From Idiomarina sp. (GTDB taxonomy: Bacteria > Pseudomonadota > Gammaproteobacteria > Enterobacterales > Alteromonadaceae), in NCBI GenBank assembly GCA_020831965.1, contig JAFIFP010000007.1, positions 186,001-250,000 of the forward strand: a stretch of 64,000 nt of DNA. Direction: 5' to 3'. Each line of letters opens with the position of its first letter. Positions within the stretch are counted from its first letter, which is position 1. Shown piece by piece: positions 1 through 9,344 of this stretch. Made by a program: the position numbers and the translations under genes. Below the pieces are notes generated by a model. That model made no database searches, had not been told where the DNA came from, and saw nothing but the letters and a program-made list of their open reading frames with translations.

Positions 1-1496
1 CATATTCGATGCTGGTGCCGTTCTTGGTCTTTGCGATTGGTGTGAGTCATGGTGTACAGATCATTAACGCGGTTATTGCCTACCGAGTTGAAGGTGAAGA
101 CAAGTTTAATGCCTCTCGCTTAGCGTTCCGCAGCTTATATGTTGCAGGCTTAACGGCTCTTGCGAGTGACGCCATCGGCTTTACCACACTGATGGTTATT
201 GATATTGAAGTCATTAAAGAACTCGCGATCGCTGCCAGTATCGGTGTTGCCGTTATCGTACTCACCAATTTAGGTTTGCTGCCTATTTTGACGTCCTACA
301 TTGATGTGAGCAAACGTGGAGTGAATTATCTGCGGGAAACGCAGAAAAAAGACCATCCAGTGCTCACCATGTTTGCTCGTTTTGCGCAGCCGAATTGGGC
401 GAAAGGTGCCATTGCTGTTGCGATCGTAATGGCCGCTTTCGGATTATGGCAGGGGCAGAAGCTTCAGATTGGCGATTTAGATAGTGGGGCACCGGAATTA
501 CGAGCTGACTCGCGCTATAACCTTGATAACGCTTTTATGGTTGCGAACTACAGCGCGAGCACGGATATCTTTGTGGTCATGGCTGAAACGGCACCTGGGC
601 AATGTATTGCTTGGGAAAACATGGTTCTGATGGACCGTTTCCAATGGCATATGGAAAACGTGCCGGGCGTGCAGACAACGCGCTCCATTACCTATGTGTC
701 AAAAATGGGGATGGCGGGGATCAACGAAGGAAACAATAAGTGGTATAGCATTAACCGCGACGACTTCGTGATCAATGCTTCTATTTCACAAGCCCCAAGC
801 GGTCTTATGAATCGCGATTGCAGTATGGCGCCGATGATTCTGTATTTGAATGATCACAAGGCCGATATGTTAAATCGCGTGGTTGACGAGGTGCGGGCCT
901 TTGCTGCGCAGTTCCCAACGGATGAGCTCGATTTCTTGATGGCGGCCGGTAATGCGGGAATTGAAGCGGCAACCAATAAAGTGATCGAGCAAGCTCAGTT
1001 TGAAATGCTGTTGTGGGTGTACAGTGTTGTAATCGCGCTGTGTTTACTGACCTTCAGAAGCATTCGGACGGTGCTCTGTATCGTTCTGCCATTAATGTTT
1101 ACGACCATTATGAGCCAGGCGTTAATGGCGACCCTAGGCATTGGTGTGAAGGTGGCGACATTGCCAGTCATTGCACTCGGGGTCGGGATAGGTGTGGATT
1201 ACGGGATCTATATCTACAGCAAAGTCCGAGAAGCGCTTAAACAAAACATGAACTTAGCAGAGAGCTATGCTTACGCTTTGTCGAAAACGGGTAAAGCGGT
1301 TGGCTTTACTGGCTTGACGCTCGCCATTGGTGTAGCGACTTGGATGTGGTCACCCATTAAGTTCCAAGCGGACATGGGATTACTCTTAACCTTCATGTTT
1401 ATCTGGAACATGTTAGGCGCGTTGATTCTAATTCCTGCGCTTGCACACGTATTCCGAGTAGGACCGAAACCCGGCGATAAAGAACCAACGATGTAG
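1..1496 (+). CDS. RND/MMPL-family transporter, C-terminal part (5' end outside window)
   Basis: The reading frame is open from the left edge, so the start lies outside the window. The visible part begins inside a membrane region, passes through a transmembrane stretch ending about base 300, then a soluble periplasmic-type domain of roughly 200 residues (about 480-1000) containing several Cys and Trp residues. It ends with a cluster of hydrophobic segments carrying the VIALGVGIGVDYGIYIY motif typical of RND proteins of the MMPL/hopanoid-exporter-like group. These are proton-driven inner-membrane exporters. Substrate cannot be inferred here. A hairpin terminator follows the stop. Family assignment is firm, function is not. 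Confidence 0.85.
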   Translation, partial: YSMLVPFLVFAIGVSHGVQIINAVIAYRVEGEDKFNASRLAFRSLYVAGLTALASDAIGFTTLMVIDIEVIKELAIAASIGVAVIVLTNLGLLPILTSYIDVSKRGVNYLRETQKKDHPVLTMFARFAQPNWAKGAIAVAIVMAAFGLWQGQKLQIGDLDSGAPELRADSRYNLDNAFMVANYSASTDIFVVMAETAPGQCIAWENMVLMDRFQWHMENVPGVQTTRSITYVSKMGMAGINEGNNKWYSINRDDFVINASISQAPSGLMNRDCSMAPMILYLNDHKADMLNRVVDEVRAFAAQFPTDELDFLMAAGNAGIEAATNKVIEQAQFEMLLWVYSVVIALCLLTFRSIRTVLCIVLPLMFTTIMSQALMATLGIGVKVATLPVIALGVGIGVDYGIYIYSKVREALKQNMNLAESYAYALSKTGKAVGFTGLTLAIGVATWMWSPIKFQADMGLLLTFMFIWNMLGALILIPALAHVFRVGPKPGDKEPTM

Positions 1497-1540
1497 GTTC
1501 TGGCTGGCTCTAAAGCAACGCTTTGGCGTGATTGAAAGTA

Positions 1541-1570
1541 AAAGGCAGCATCTTAGATGCTGCCTTTTTT
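1541..1570. terminator. Rho-independent terminator between the RND gene and sbcB
   Basis: A 12-bp perfect stem (1541-1552 with 1556-1567) with a 3-nt loop is followed by a run of T on the plus strand. A-rich sequence precedes it, so it can also stop transcripts coming from sbcB on the minus strand. The two genes converge here. Confidence 0.9.
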
Positions 1571-1594
1571 GTGGCGGTCAGAAGGGTTCACAGA

Positions 1595-3025
1595 CTACAG
1601 CGCTTGCGCCCACAAGAAGAGATCTTTCAAGATACGTAACTTGTTGGGTTGGTCGCCGTACAACTCGGCTGCTTGTTCTAGCGCCAGACCAAATTCTTCG
1701 ATACTAAGATAGTCGGCTGAGCCAAACTGTAGGCGCTCCTGACAGTGGCTGCGCCAGCGTTGCCGTTCCTGCTCACTTAATGTTTGTGGATAGTTACGGG
1801 CTCGGTAGCGGAATAACAACTCGTCAAGCCTCGCGTCCTCAAAGTTCAGGTCCACTGCAGCCAGTCGCTCGGGTGGCGTTTCACGAATGATCTGAATATG
1901 AGCCTGTGACTGGCGGCTAAACAAACCGCCGCTGTATAACGCAACATCTGGATCGGCAGCAACGGAGTCGTCAAAAGAGTTATTCTGCTCAAATACGTCT
2001 ATGCAGCGCTGTTTAAAGTCATCTACTGTTTTTAGCTGCTCAAGAATCGAGAAACTGTGCTCGACCTGTTGGCCAAAGTGAGCCGCGCGCTCAGGCTCCC
2101 AAGTTTTGAATGGAGCAAGAAAGGGCGCTTGGTTGAGCGCAATCTTTACTATACCTGGTCGTTCGTTGGCAGGAACATCTGACTGATAGAGTGCTTCCGC
2201 TAAGACATTTGGATTGGAAGCGAGCCAAGGTTCTAGCGGACAGTCGAGGCGCCATGCTACGAGCGTGTTTGGCTGACTTTGTAAATACCCGAGAGGCATT
2301 ATCCAACGGCAGTAGCCAGCGGTGGTACCGTAAAAACCACTGACATGAACTAGGGGTTGCTGACTGACAATCGCTTGATCGACGAGTTGTTGAAGATATG
2401 CTTTGTGACGGTGTGAAAAGCCCCAATCAAATAGTTTTGGCTGTGCTTGTTTGATGAGTTTTGCTAGACCAATCGTGGCATACACATCAGACATTGCGTC
2501 ATGAGCTTGGCCATGATCAAGTTTGTTTTCTCGAGCCAAGTCCTCGAGTTTTAGACTCACGCGTCCATCTTCATGCTGTGGCCATTGAATGCCGTCCGGA
2601 CGCAATGCATAGCATGCTCGAACGAGTTCCAATAAGTCCCACCGTGAATTGTTGTTTTGCCATGTGTGAGCATAAGGGTCGCGAAAGTTGCGATAAAACA
2701 GAAAACGGGTCATCTCGTCATCATATCTAAGGTTGTTATAACCAATAGTTACCGTATTGGGTTGCTCAAGTTCGGCGGCGATTCGTTGGGCAAACTCAGC
2801 TTCAATATAGCCATCACGTTGGCACCGTTGTGGCGAAATTCCGGTAATTAGGCAAGCTTCCGGGTGGGGAAGGTAGTCGGGTGCAAGCTGACAAAAAATA
2901 TTCAAAGGTTCACCGATAACGTCTAGATTTTCATCAGTTCGGATGCCAGCAAACTGCATGGGGCGATCGACTCGGGGATTGACGCCACCCGCTTCATAGT
3001 CATGCCAATAGAATGTATGTGTCAT
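1595..3025 (-). CDS. sbcB: Exodeoxyribonuclease I
   Basis: 476 residues, matching the 475 of E. coli ExoI. The N-terminus carries the DEDD exonuclease motif in FYWHDYEAGG (the Asp and Glu bind metal), followed by the conserved DRPMQFAGIRTD and LITGISPQ blocks, and later a YNNLRYDDEM motif. The protein degrades single-stranded DNA 3' to 5' and acts in recombination and mismatch repair. The open frame extends 42 codons upstream, but the ATG at 3025 is where similarity to the family begins and gives the family length, so I use it. It is monocistronic and divergent from the isoaspartyl peptidase gene. Confidence 0.95.
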   Translation of the reverse strand: MTHTFYWHDYEAGGVNPRVDRPMQFAGIRTDENLDVIGEPLNIFCQLAPDYLPHPEACLITGISPQRCQRDGYIEAEFAQRIAAELEQPNTVTIGYNNLRYDDEMTRFLFYRNFRDPYAHTWQNNNSRWDLLELVRACYALRPDGIQWPQHEDGRVSLKLEDLARENKLDHGQAHDAMSDVYATIGLAKLIKQAQPKLFDWGFSHRHKAYLQQLVDQAIVSQQPLVHVSGFYGTTAGYCRWIMPLGYLQSQPNTLVAWRLDCPLEPWLASNPNVLAEALYQSDVPANERPGIVKIALNQAPFLAPFKTWEPERAAHFGQQVEHSFSILEQLKTVDDFKQRCIDVFEQNNSFDDSVAADPDVALYSGGLFSRQSQAHIQIIRETPPERLAAVDLNFEDARLDELLFRYRARNYPQTLSEQERQRWRSHCQERLQFGSADYLSIEEFGLALEQAAELYGDQPNKLRILKDLFLWAQAL

Positions 3026-3144
3026 GGATCTGCTACGTTTAAAGGGATGATATATAAAGAGGATAACACTCGACAGGACTTGTATGCGAGTTGCGAGGAT
3101 GGTCATAATGGCATCATCCAAATAAAAAATAGAAGAGGACGAAG

Positions 3145-4215
3145 ATGACAAGTCGGAATATCAGTCGAACGGCAACAATGATTCTCGCTGCGGGCTTACT
3201 CACTGCATGTGGAGCAGAACAAGACGCGAGCTCAGTGACTAGTGCACCAGCGGGTGAACAACCTATCGCAATAGCGATTCATGGTGGCGCAGGAACAATT
3301 ACGCGAGAAAATATGAGCCCGGAGCGTGAAGCTGCTTTTACGGCTGCTTTAACCGCCGCAACTCAAGCGGGTTACCGTGTTCTCGAGGCTGGTGGTAGCG
3401 CGTTGGATGCGATTGAAGCTGCGATCTTACTTATGGAAGAAGAGCCTTTGTTCAACGCGGGCGTAGGCTCTGTATATACCTATGAAGGCGGCCATGAACT
3501 CGACGCTTCAGTCATGATTGGCAATACCATGGACGCTGGTGCGGTTGCAGGTGTGCGGACTATTCGAAATCCAATCTTAGCCGCTCGTGCTGTCATGGAG
3601 CAGTCCCGTCACGTGATGCTGAGTGGTGCCGGAGCAGAGGATTTCTCGGTAACTATTGGTTTGGAGCAAGTCGAAAACAGTTTTTTCAATACAGAGCAGC
3701 GCTATCAGCAGCTACAACGTGCTTTAGAGCGTTTACGTGAACAGCAGAATACAGGTGATCAAATTGCTAAAGTTGAGGGCTGGGATCCTGCTTTTAACAT
3801 GGGAACCGTAGGGGCAGTCGCTGTTGATCGTCATGGCAACCTTGCGGCTGGCACGTCGACAGGCGGCATGACCGCGAAGCAATGGGGACGTATTGGCGAT
3901 GCGCCAATCATCGGAGCGGGTACTTGGGCCGACAACGAGAGTTGTGCTGTGTCTGCGACCGGTCATGGTGAATACTTTATTCGTTATCACGTGGCAGCGG
4001 ATGTTTGTAGCCGCGTGAAGTATCAGGGATTATCTATTGAAGAGGCTGGACGTGCAGTGATTCATGATGTGTTATTGCCTGCCGGTGGCACTGGCGGTGT
4101 AATAATTGTGGATCGGGCTGGAAATATCAGCATGCCGTTCAATACTGAAGGTATGTATCGCGCCTCAAAGAATAACTCAGGAGAGTTAGTGATAGGCATT
4201 TATCGGGAGGAGTAA
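3145..4215 (+). CDS. Isoaspartyl peptidase / plant-type L-asparaginase, predicted lipoprotein
   Basis: 356-residue Ntn-hydrolase of the IaaA type, which hydrolyses isoaspartyl dipeptides and asparagine. The conserved IAIHGGAGTI block opens the mature protein. NMGTVGAVAVD holds the nucleophile Thr221, where the precursor cleaves itself into alpha and beta subunits. GTSTGGMTAK is the substrate-binding stretch. Unlike cytoplasmic IaaA, this one starts with a basic-hydrophobic signal peptide ending in a lipobox LTAC (Cys22), so it is probably lipid-anchored at the cell surface or in the periplasm. An AGAGGA ribosome site precedes the ATG. It lies 3 bp from the CBS gene, so they are probably cotranscribed. 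Confidence 0.88.
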   Translation: MTSRNISRTATMILAAGLLTACGAEQDASSVTSAPAGEQPIAIAIHGGAGTITRENMSPEREAAFTAALTAATQAGYRVLEAGGSALDAIEAAILLMEEEPLFNAGVGSVYTYEGGHELDASVMIGNTMDAGAVAGVRTIRNPILAARAVMEQSRHVMLSGAGAEDFSVTIGLEQVENSFFNTEQRYQQLQRALERLREQQNTGDQIAKVEGWDPAFNMGTVGAVAVDRHGNLAAGTSTGGMTAKQWGRIGDAPIIGAGTWADNESCAVSATGHGEYFIRYHVAADVCSRVKYQGLSIEEAGRAVIHDVLLPAGGTGGVIIVDRAGNISMPFNTEGMYRASKNNSGELVIGIYREE

Positions 4216-4218
4216 TCT

Positions 4219-4638
4219 ATGCGTTCATTAAAAGTGAGTGACTATATGACGCGTCACCCTGTAATTTTTACTGCAAATATGTCCATTGAAGAAGCGGTAA
4301 GCCGTCTCATTACTGGGAAGCAGGGTGGAGGACCCGTTGTCAATGAGCAGCGCGAGGTCATTGGCTTTTTGTCTGAGCAAGACTGTATCAAGATGATGCT
4401 CGAAGGGACCTATCATAAAGAGCAGTCTGCGACGGTGGGAGATTGCATGAGCCCGCATGCGCCGGTAACTGTGATGGAAGATAAGGCAATAGTCGATTTA
4501 GCACAGGAACTTGGTGCGGGTCGACCCAAGCTCTATCCGGTTATTGATTACAATCGTCAGCTGGTTGGGGTGATTAGCCGAACGGATGTTCTTAGAGCGA
4601 TAGATTTGCATTTAAAAGACTCCTATCGGAATCATTAA
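4219..4638 (+). CDS. CBS-domain pair protein
   Basis: 139 residues made almost entirely of two CBS domains: residues about 7-65 (SDYMTRHPVIFTANMSIEEA) and about 75-135 (GDCMSPHAPVTVMEDKAIVD). Stand-alone CBS pairs bind adenosyl nucleotides or other ligands and usually regulate a partner. No partner is evident. A strong GGAGG ribosome site lies 9 bp before the ATG and overlaps the 3' end of the preceding peptidase gene, so translation is coupled. Exact biochemical role is unknown. Confidence 0.85.
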   Translation: MRSLKVSDYMTRHPVIFTANMSIEEAVSRLITGKQGGGPVVNEQREVIGFLSEQDCIKMMLEGTYHKEQSATVGDCMSPHAPVTVMEDKAIVDLAQELGAGRPKLYPVIDYNRQLVGVISRTDVLRAIDLHLKDSYRNH

Positions 4639-4660
4639 TTAGCTGATGACTCCATGTTCT

Positions 4661-4702
4661 AGAGCCACTGAGTTTGATAGACTCAGTGGCTCTTTTGTTT
4701 TT
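4661..4702 (+). terminator. Rho-independent terminator after the CBS gene
   Basis: A 13-bp perfect inverted repeat (4661-4673 with 4681-4693), 7-nt loop, then TTTGTTTTT. It closes the peptidase-CBS unit and lies immediately upstream of hrpA, so hrpA probably has a promoter overlapping or just after this site. Confidence 0.92.
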
Positions 4703-4722
4703 CATTGATTAGTAATGAGCAC

Positions 4723-7700
4723 ATGAAACATTTGTTGTCATTGTTGGATAATTGCCGTACCCGTGATCAGCATCGTTTCAAACAGCGAATTCGGGCATTA
4801 CAGCAGAAGTCCTCGCCGGCTCAGCTTGAAGAGCTGGCTCTCGAAATCGAAACGTCACGTGCGTGGGTCAGTGAGCGTCGCAGTCGTGTTCCCGTCATAG
4901 AATTCCCCGAGTCCTTACCTGTCGTTGGCGAAAAAGATCGAATCAAAGGCGTCATAATGGATCACCAGGTGGTTGTGCTCGCTGGTGAAACAGGCTCAGG
5001 AAAAACAACGCAACTGCCCAAGATTTTGCTTGAAATGGGCTATGGTTGCCGCGGGTTGATTGGTCATACCCAGCCTCGGCGCCTCGCAGCTCGTTCTGTG
5101 GCAGCCCGAATTGCCGACGAGCTAGGCGTAGCCGGTGGAAGCCTTGTCGGTACTAAGATAAGATTCCAAGATTCTTCTAGTGACCAGACGTCAGTAAAAC
5201 TAATGACCGATGGTATTTTATTGGCAGAGCTCCAAAGGGATCGCTATCTATCTGATTATGAAGTTATAATTATAGATGAAGCGCATGAGCGTTCGCTGAA
5301 CATTGATTTCTTGTTAGGTGTGCTTCATCAGTTACTTGCCCGTCGATCTGACCTGAAACTCATCATTACCTCTGCAACAATTGAGACAAAGAAGTTCTCA
5401 GAGCACTTTCATAATGCGCCAGTTATCGAAGTATCTGGGCGAACTTATCCAGTGGAAGTGAGATATCGTCCGCTCACCGAGGATGATGAGGGGGCAGATC
5501 TACATCAGGGTGTAATCTCAGCTGTAGAAGAGCTTATGCACGAAGGTCCGGGCGATATTCTGGTGTTCTTAAGTGGTGAGCGCGAAATTCGTGATTTGGC
5601 TGATAGTCTGCAAGACGCGTTACGCGGTCACCGTGAAAGTATTGATATTTTGCCACTTTATGCGCGCTTGTCGAATAGCGAGCAAAACCGTGTATTTCAA
5701 ACGTCTGGTCGGCGTCGTGTAGTACTTGCCACTAATGTTGCTGAAACCTCACTCACTGTGCCTGGCATTCGTTATGTGATTGATCCTGGCTTGGTACGAA
5801 TTAGTCGTTACAGTTACCGTACTAAGGTGCAGCGCTTGCCTGTGGAGGCTATTTCACAGGCGAGTGCTAATCAGCGGCAAGGCCGTTGTGGTCGGGTCGG
5901 TCCAGGCATTTGCATTCGCCTTTACAGTGAAGAGGACTTTCAGACTCGCCCTGAGTTTACTGACCCAGAAATACTGCGCACCAATCTTGCATCAGTCATG
6001 TTGCAAATGGCGAATCTGAAGTTAGGAGATATTCGCCAGTTCCCATTTCTACAACGTCCGGATGAGCGTTTCGTTAATGACGGGTTACGATTGCTTGAAG
6101 AGCTTGGTGCCGTGGAGTTGGTTAGCCACAGATCGAAGCAGCGACGTAGGGGACTTACGCTTTCCGCGATTGGCCGTCAACTTGGACGATTACCGGTCGA
6201 TCCGCGCCTCGGGCGAATGATTCTTGCCGCTCATGAGCTCCATTGTGTACGTGAAGTGCTGATCATTGTCGCGGCGATGAGTATTCAGGATCCCCGTGAG
6301 CGCCCCCATGACAAGCAGCAGCGGGCAGATGAGTTACATGGCCGTTTCAGCACCGAAGGTTCCGATTTCTTAAGTTATTTGAAGTTGTGGGATTACATTC
6401 AGACTGCGCAAAAGGAAGATTCGAGTAGTCAATTCCGTAAGCGCTGTAAGAAAGAATTTCTACACTATTTGCGCGTGCGCGAATGGCAGGATCTTTATGC
6501 GCAGTTGCGCTATGCCGCGCGTGAACTCAATCTGTCATTGAGCGAAGAGCCTGCGACCGATTCGTCGATTCACCGTGCACTCTTAACTGGCTTACTATCA
6601 AACATTGGTGTGAAAGACGAAAAACATCAATACCAAGGTGCGCGGCAGACCAAGTTCTTCGTGTTTCCCGGCTCGCAACTCTTTAAATCTCAGCCAAAAT
6701 GGCTGATGGCCGCAGAGTTGGTCGAAACGTCAAAACTCTATGCGCGTTGTGTGGCAAAGATAGATTCTGATTGGATTGAGCCGATTGCCGCCCATTTAGT
6801 GCGAAAAAGCTATCATGAGCCACGGTACTCAAAGAAACGTGGCGCTGTGGTGGCGACAGAGCAAGTAACCTTGTTTGGGCTACTCCTGGTTGCGGGCCGA
6901 ACAGTCCAATACGGCCCCATTAACCCGGCAGATGCGCGTGCGCTATTTATTAGAGAAGCCATTGTAGGCAATCAGTTGAGTCGCGCCCCAGAATTTGTTT
7001 CCCACAATCAGCTGCTCATTAACGCAGTACACGAGCTCGAGGCGAAGAGTCGGCGACGCGATATCCTAGTGGACGAAGAGACCTTGATTGGCGCCTATGA
7101 TCGCGTACTTCCCGAATCATTATTTGATGACCGCACGCTACAACGCTGGTGGAAGCAACAAGACGAAGCAAACCGGGCTCGGTTGTTTTTCTCTCGTGAT
7201 GATTTGATGGCGCGCGACGCACAGCATGTTACAGAGGATGACTATCCAGATGTATGGCACCATGCTGGTTTGCAGTTACCGATAGAGTATATCTTTGAAC
7301 CAGGACGCGATGATGATGGTGTGAATCTGGACATTCCAGTGTCAGCCCTGAATCAGATCGATGAAGATGATTTTGCTTGGCAGGTGCCTGCATATCGACA
7401 TGAGTTAGTTACGGCTTGGATAAAGAGCTTACCCAAACGACTGCGACGAAACTTTGTTCCTGCGCCTGATTATGCAACAGCACTGTTGCAAGCGATGAAA
7501 CCTCATGAATCATCGTTGCAAGAAGCTATGGCCAAGCAGTTGCGCCGCATGTCCGGCATTGAAATTCCAATGGATGAGTGGAACCGAACCTTGGTGCCTG
7601 ACCATTTAAAAGTGAACTTTCGGGTGCGTGATATGAACGATAAGATTATCGCCATGGGACGCGATTTGGAGACGATTCGTGCACGCATTCAAGGTGTCGT

Positions 7701-8598
7701 GAAAGAGACTATTGTTGAAGCGACAAGTGATGCAGTTGAACAAACAGGTTTAACGGATTGGAGCTTCGGTGAGCTTCCAAGTGTTATCGAAAAAACGCAA
7801 GGGCGCTTTGCGGTCAAGGCTTATCCTGCACTGACAGATGAAGGCAGTACAGTAGCCATACGAGTCTATGAGGATGAGCGTGAAGCCCTGCTCGTGCAGC
7901 GAATCGGCCTACGTAAACTCGTTTTATTACAGGTTCCTTCGCCAGTTAAATATCTACAAGAGAAATTAACGTCCCACTCAAAACTCGCCATGTATTTTAA
8001 TCCATGGGGCCGCGTAGACGCGTTGATACAGGATTGTATTGATGCGGCGATCGAGGAGTTAATGCAAGGAACGGAATTACACAGCGAGGGAGAGTTCAAA
8101 CACTTCGTGACTCGAGTAAGAGGTGAGTTGAACGATAAAACCCTTGAGGTCGTTGCGCGCGTTGAACGCTGCTTGTTGCTTAGTTACGGGATAAATCGGG
8201 AACTAAAGGGCAAAGTTCCGTTGAACTTAGTGCAGTCTTACAATGATATCAAAGCCCACTTGAGCGACCTAATTTTCCCCGGGTTTGTGAGTTATTTTGG
8301 CGCTACCCGTTTGAGTGATGTGGAGCGGTACCTCAAAGGGCTGACATTGCGTTTGGAAAAAATGCCGGCGGATCCAAATAAAGACCGTTTGCGAGTGTTA
8401 CAAGTAGAAAAGTTTTACGAGCGTTGGCAAGCGGCGCTTAAAAAGTTACCTGCCCATCGGCCTGTTCCTGAAGCACTACAGGTATTTCGTTGGCACCTTG
8501 AGGAGTTCCGAGTTTCCCTTTTTGCTCAAACATTGGGAACAGCGTTTCCTGTGTCAGAGCAACGGTTAAAGAAATACTTAGATGAGCAGGGGGCATGA
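4723..8598 (+). CDS. hrpA: ATP-dependent RNA helicase HrpA (DEAH box)
   Basis: About 1291 residues, the normal size for HrpA. Helicase motifs are intact: GETGSGKTTQLP (Walker A), DEAH (Walker B), SAT (motif III) and QRQGRCGRVG (motif VI). The helicase-associated OB-type domains and the long HrpA-specific C-terminal extension (DUF3418) follow. The protein unwinds structured RNA, resolves stalled ribosomes and helps process some fimbrial mRNAs in E. coli. An in-frame TTG at 4705 would add six residues, but it sits right at the end of the upstream terminator. I prefer the ATG at 4723, although neither has a good ribosome site. Confidence 0.94.
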   Translation: MKHLLSLLDNCRTRDQHRFKQRIRALQQKSSPAQLEELALEIETSRAWVSERRSRVPVIEFPESLPVVGEKDRIKGVIMDHQVVVLAGETGSGKTTQLPKILLEMGYGCRGLIGHTQPRRLAARSVAARIADELGVAGGSLVGTKIRFQDSSSDQTSVKLMTDGILLAELQRDRYLSDYEVIIIDEAHERSLNIDFLLGVLHQLLARRSDLKLIITSATIETKKFSEHFHNAPVIEVSGRTYPVEVRYRPLTEDDEGADLHQGVISAVEELMHEGPGDILVFLSGEREIRDLADSLQDALRGHRESIDILPLYARLSNSEQNRVFQTSGRRRVVLATNVAETSLTVPGIRYVIDPGLVRISRYSYRTKVQRLPVEAISQASANQRQGRCGRVGPGICIRLYSEEDFQTRPEFTDPEILRTNLASVMLQMANLKLGDIRQFPFLQRPDERFVNDGLRLLEELGAVELVSHRSKQRRRGLTLSAIGRQLGRLPVDPRLGRMILAAHELHCVREVLIIVAAMSIQDPRERPHDKQQRADELHGRFSTEGSDFLSYLKLWDYIQTAQKEDSSSQFRKRCKKEFLHYLRVREWQDLYAQLRYAARELNLSLSEEPATDSSIHRALLTGLLSNIGVKDEKHQYQGARQTKFFVFPGSQLFKSQPKWLMAAELVETSKLYARCVAKIDSDWIEPIAAHLVRKSYHEPRYSKKRGAVVATEQVTLFGLLLVAGRTVQYGPINPADARALFIREAIVGNQLSRAPEFVSHNQLLINAVHELEAKSRRRDILVDEETLIGAYDRVLPESLFDDRTLQRWWKQQDEANRARLFFSRDDLMARDAQHVTEDDYPDVWHHAGLQLPIEYIFEPGRDDDGVNLDIPVSALNQIDEDDFAWQVPAYRHELVTAWIKSLPKRLRRNFVPAPDYATALLQAMKPHESSLQEAMAKQLRRMSGIEIPMDEWNRTLVPDHLKVNFRVRDMNDKIIAMGRDLETIRARIQGVVKETIVEATSDAVEQTGLTDWSFGELPSVIEKTQGRFAVKAYPALTDEGSTVAIRVYEDEREALLVQRIGLRKLVLLQVPSPVKYLQEKLTSHSKLAMYFNPWGRVDALIQDCIDAAIEELMQGTELHSEGEFKHFVTRVRGELNDKTLEVVARVERCLLLSYGINRELKGKVPLNLVQSYNDIKAHLSDLIFPGFVSYFGATRLSDVERYLKGLTLRLEKMPADPNKDRLRVLQVEKFYERWQAALKKLPAHRPVPEALQVFRWHLEEFRVSLFAQTLGTAFPVSEQRLKKYLDEQGA

Positions 8599-8622
8599 GC
8601 ACCCTTGCGAAGTTGACAGAAA

Positions 8623-8650
8623 AAAACCGTCGGTAGCGACGGTTTTCTCG
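8623..8650. terminator. Bidirectional terminator between hrpA and grxA
   Basis: A 10-bp perfect stem (8623-8632 with 8637-8646) with a 4-nt loop, A-run on the left and T-rich sequence on the right. It serves two convergent genes. Confidence 0.9.
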
Positions 8651-8661
8651 TTTTCTTATAT

Positions 8662-8934
8662 TTAGGCGCGGCTGGCGTAAAGCCCGAGTTCTGACTTTGC
8701 ATAGGCTTCAAACTCGGTACACCCACCAATGTGACTCTCATCGACAAAGATTTGCGGCACTGTCAGCACTGGCTTGCCAATGGTTTTTTCTAAATCGGCT
8801 TTAGTAATGCCTTCCTTTTGAATATCAACGTAGCGATATTCAAAGTCGTCACGCTCACCGGCCAGTGTTTCGGCGATCTGCTTCGCTCGAACACAAAAAG
8901 GGCATGAATCTCTTCCAAAGATAACGGCTAACAT
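8662..8934 (-). CDS. grxA: Glutaredoxin 1 type
   Basis: 90 residues, closely matching GrxA in GRDSCPFCVRAKQIAETL, ERDDFEYRYVDI and TVPQIFVDESHIGG. The redox-active motif is CPFC (Cys11, Cys14) rather than the usual CPYC, and a third Cys is at position 72 where E. coli GrxA has Tyr; other glutaredoxins also carry Cys there. It reduces ribonucleotide reductase and protein-glutathione disulfides. An AGGAG site lies 8 bp upstream of the ATG. It follows nrdA-nrdB-yfaE on the same strand after a 141-bp gap, which fits its role as electron donor to NrdAB. Confidence 0.92.
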   Translation of the reverse strand: MLAVIFGRDSCPFCVRAKQIAETLAGERDDFEYRYVDIQKEGITKADLEKTIGKPVLTVPQIFVDESHIGGCTEFEAYAKSELGLYASRA

Positions 8935-9028
8935 GGCTTGGCTCCTGATTAATTGAATAGGCTATTATGTCATTTTCTGGGGGTAAACTGTAATCGAAAG
9001 GACCGATACCCCTGTTCGATTAGGCTCG

Positions 9029-9073
9029 GCTTAGACCTTGAATGCTTAGGCCTTGAAAACCCGGACCTCGAAA
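9029..9073. repeat. Degenerate 15-bp tandem repeat in the yfaE-grxA gap
   Basis: Two adjacent 15-bp units (9029-9043 and 9044-9058) match at 13 of 15 positions, and a third unit (9059-9073) matches the second at about 9. The repeat sits just beyond the yfaE stop, between two minus-strand genes. No function is apparent. It may be replication slippage. Confidence 0.6.
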
Positions 9074-9075
9074 AA

Positions 9076-9339
9076 TCAGTGGTCGAGGATCAAGTCACTT
9101 TTAGCTATACAGATACAAGGTAATACTTCACCTGGGCGAATGTAAGCGAGTGGATCATTCACGTACTCCACTTCGCCTTCATGGAGTTTACTGCGACACG
9201 CACCACAAAACCCCGTACGGCAGTGATAGCGGGTTTCGATACCAGCGGCTTCCAGGGCTTCAAGCAGTGATTGAGAGCCATCTGCAGGCACCTCAATCAC
9301 TGGAAGTTGATTGACCCGGACTTTAAAGGTCTCGGACAT
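9076..9339 (-). CDS. yfaE: Class I ribonucleotide reductase maintenance ferredoxin YfaE
   Basis: 87-residue plant-type [2Fe-2S] ferredoxin. The cluster ligands are visible as HCRTGFCGAC (Cys-x4-Cys-x2-Cys) and a fourth Cys in LPCICIA. YfaE reduces the diferric centre of NrdB so that the tyrosyl radical cofactor can be re-formed. It lies 5 bp downstream of nrdB on the same strand, the arrangement found in E. coli, so it is almost certainly cotranscribed with nrdAB. Confidence 0.93.
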   Translation of the reverse strand: MSETFKVRVNQLPVIEVPADGSQSLLEALEAAGIETRYHCRTGFCGACRSKLHEGEVEYVNDPLAYIRPGEVLPCICIAKSDLILDH

Positions 9340-9344
9340 AAAGT

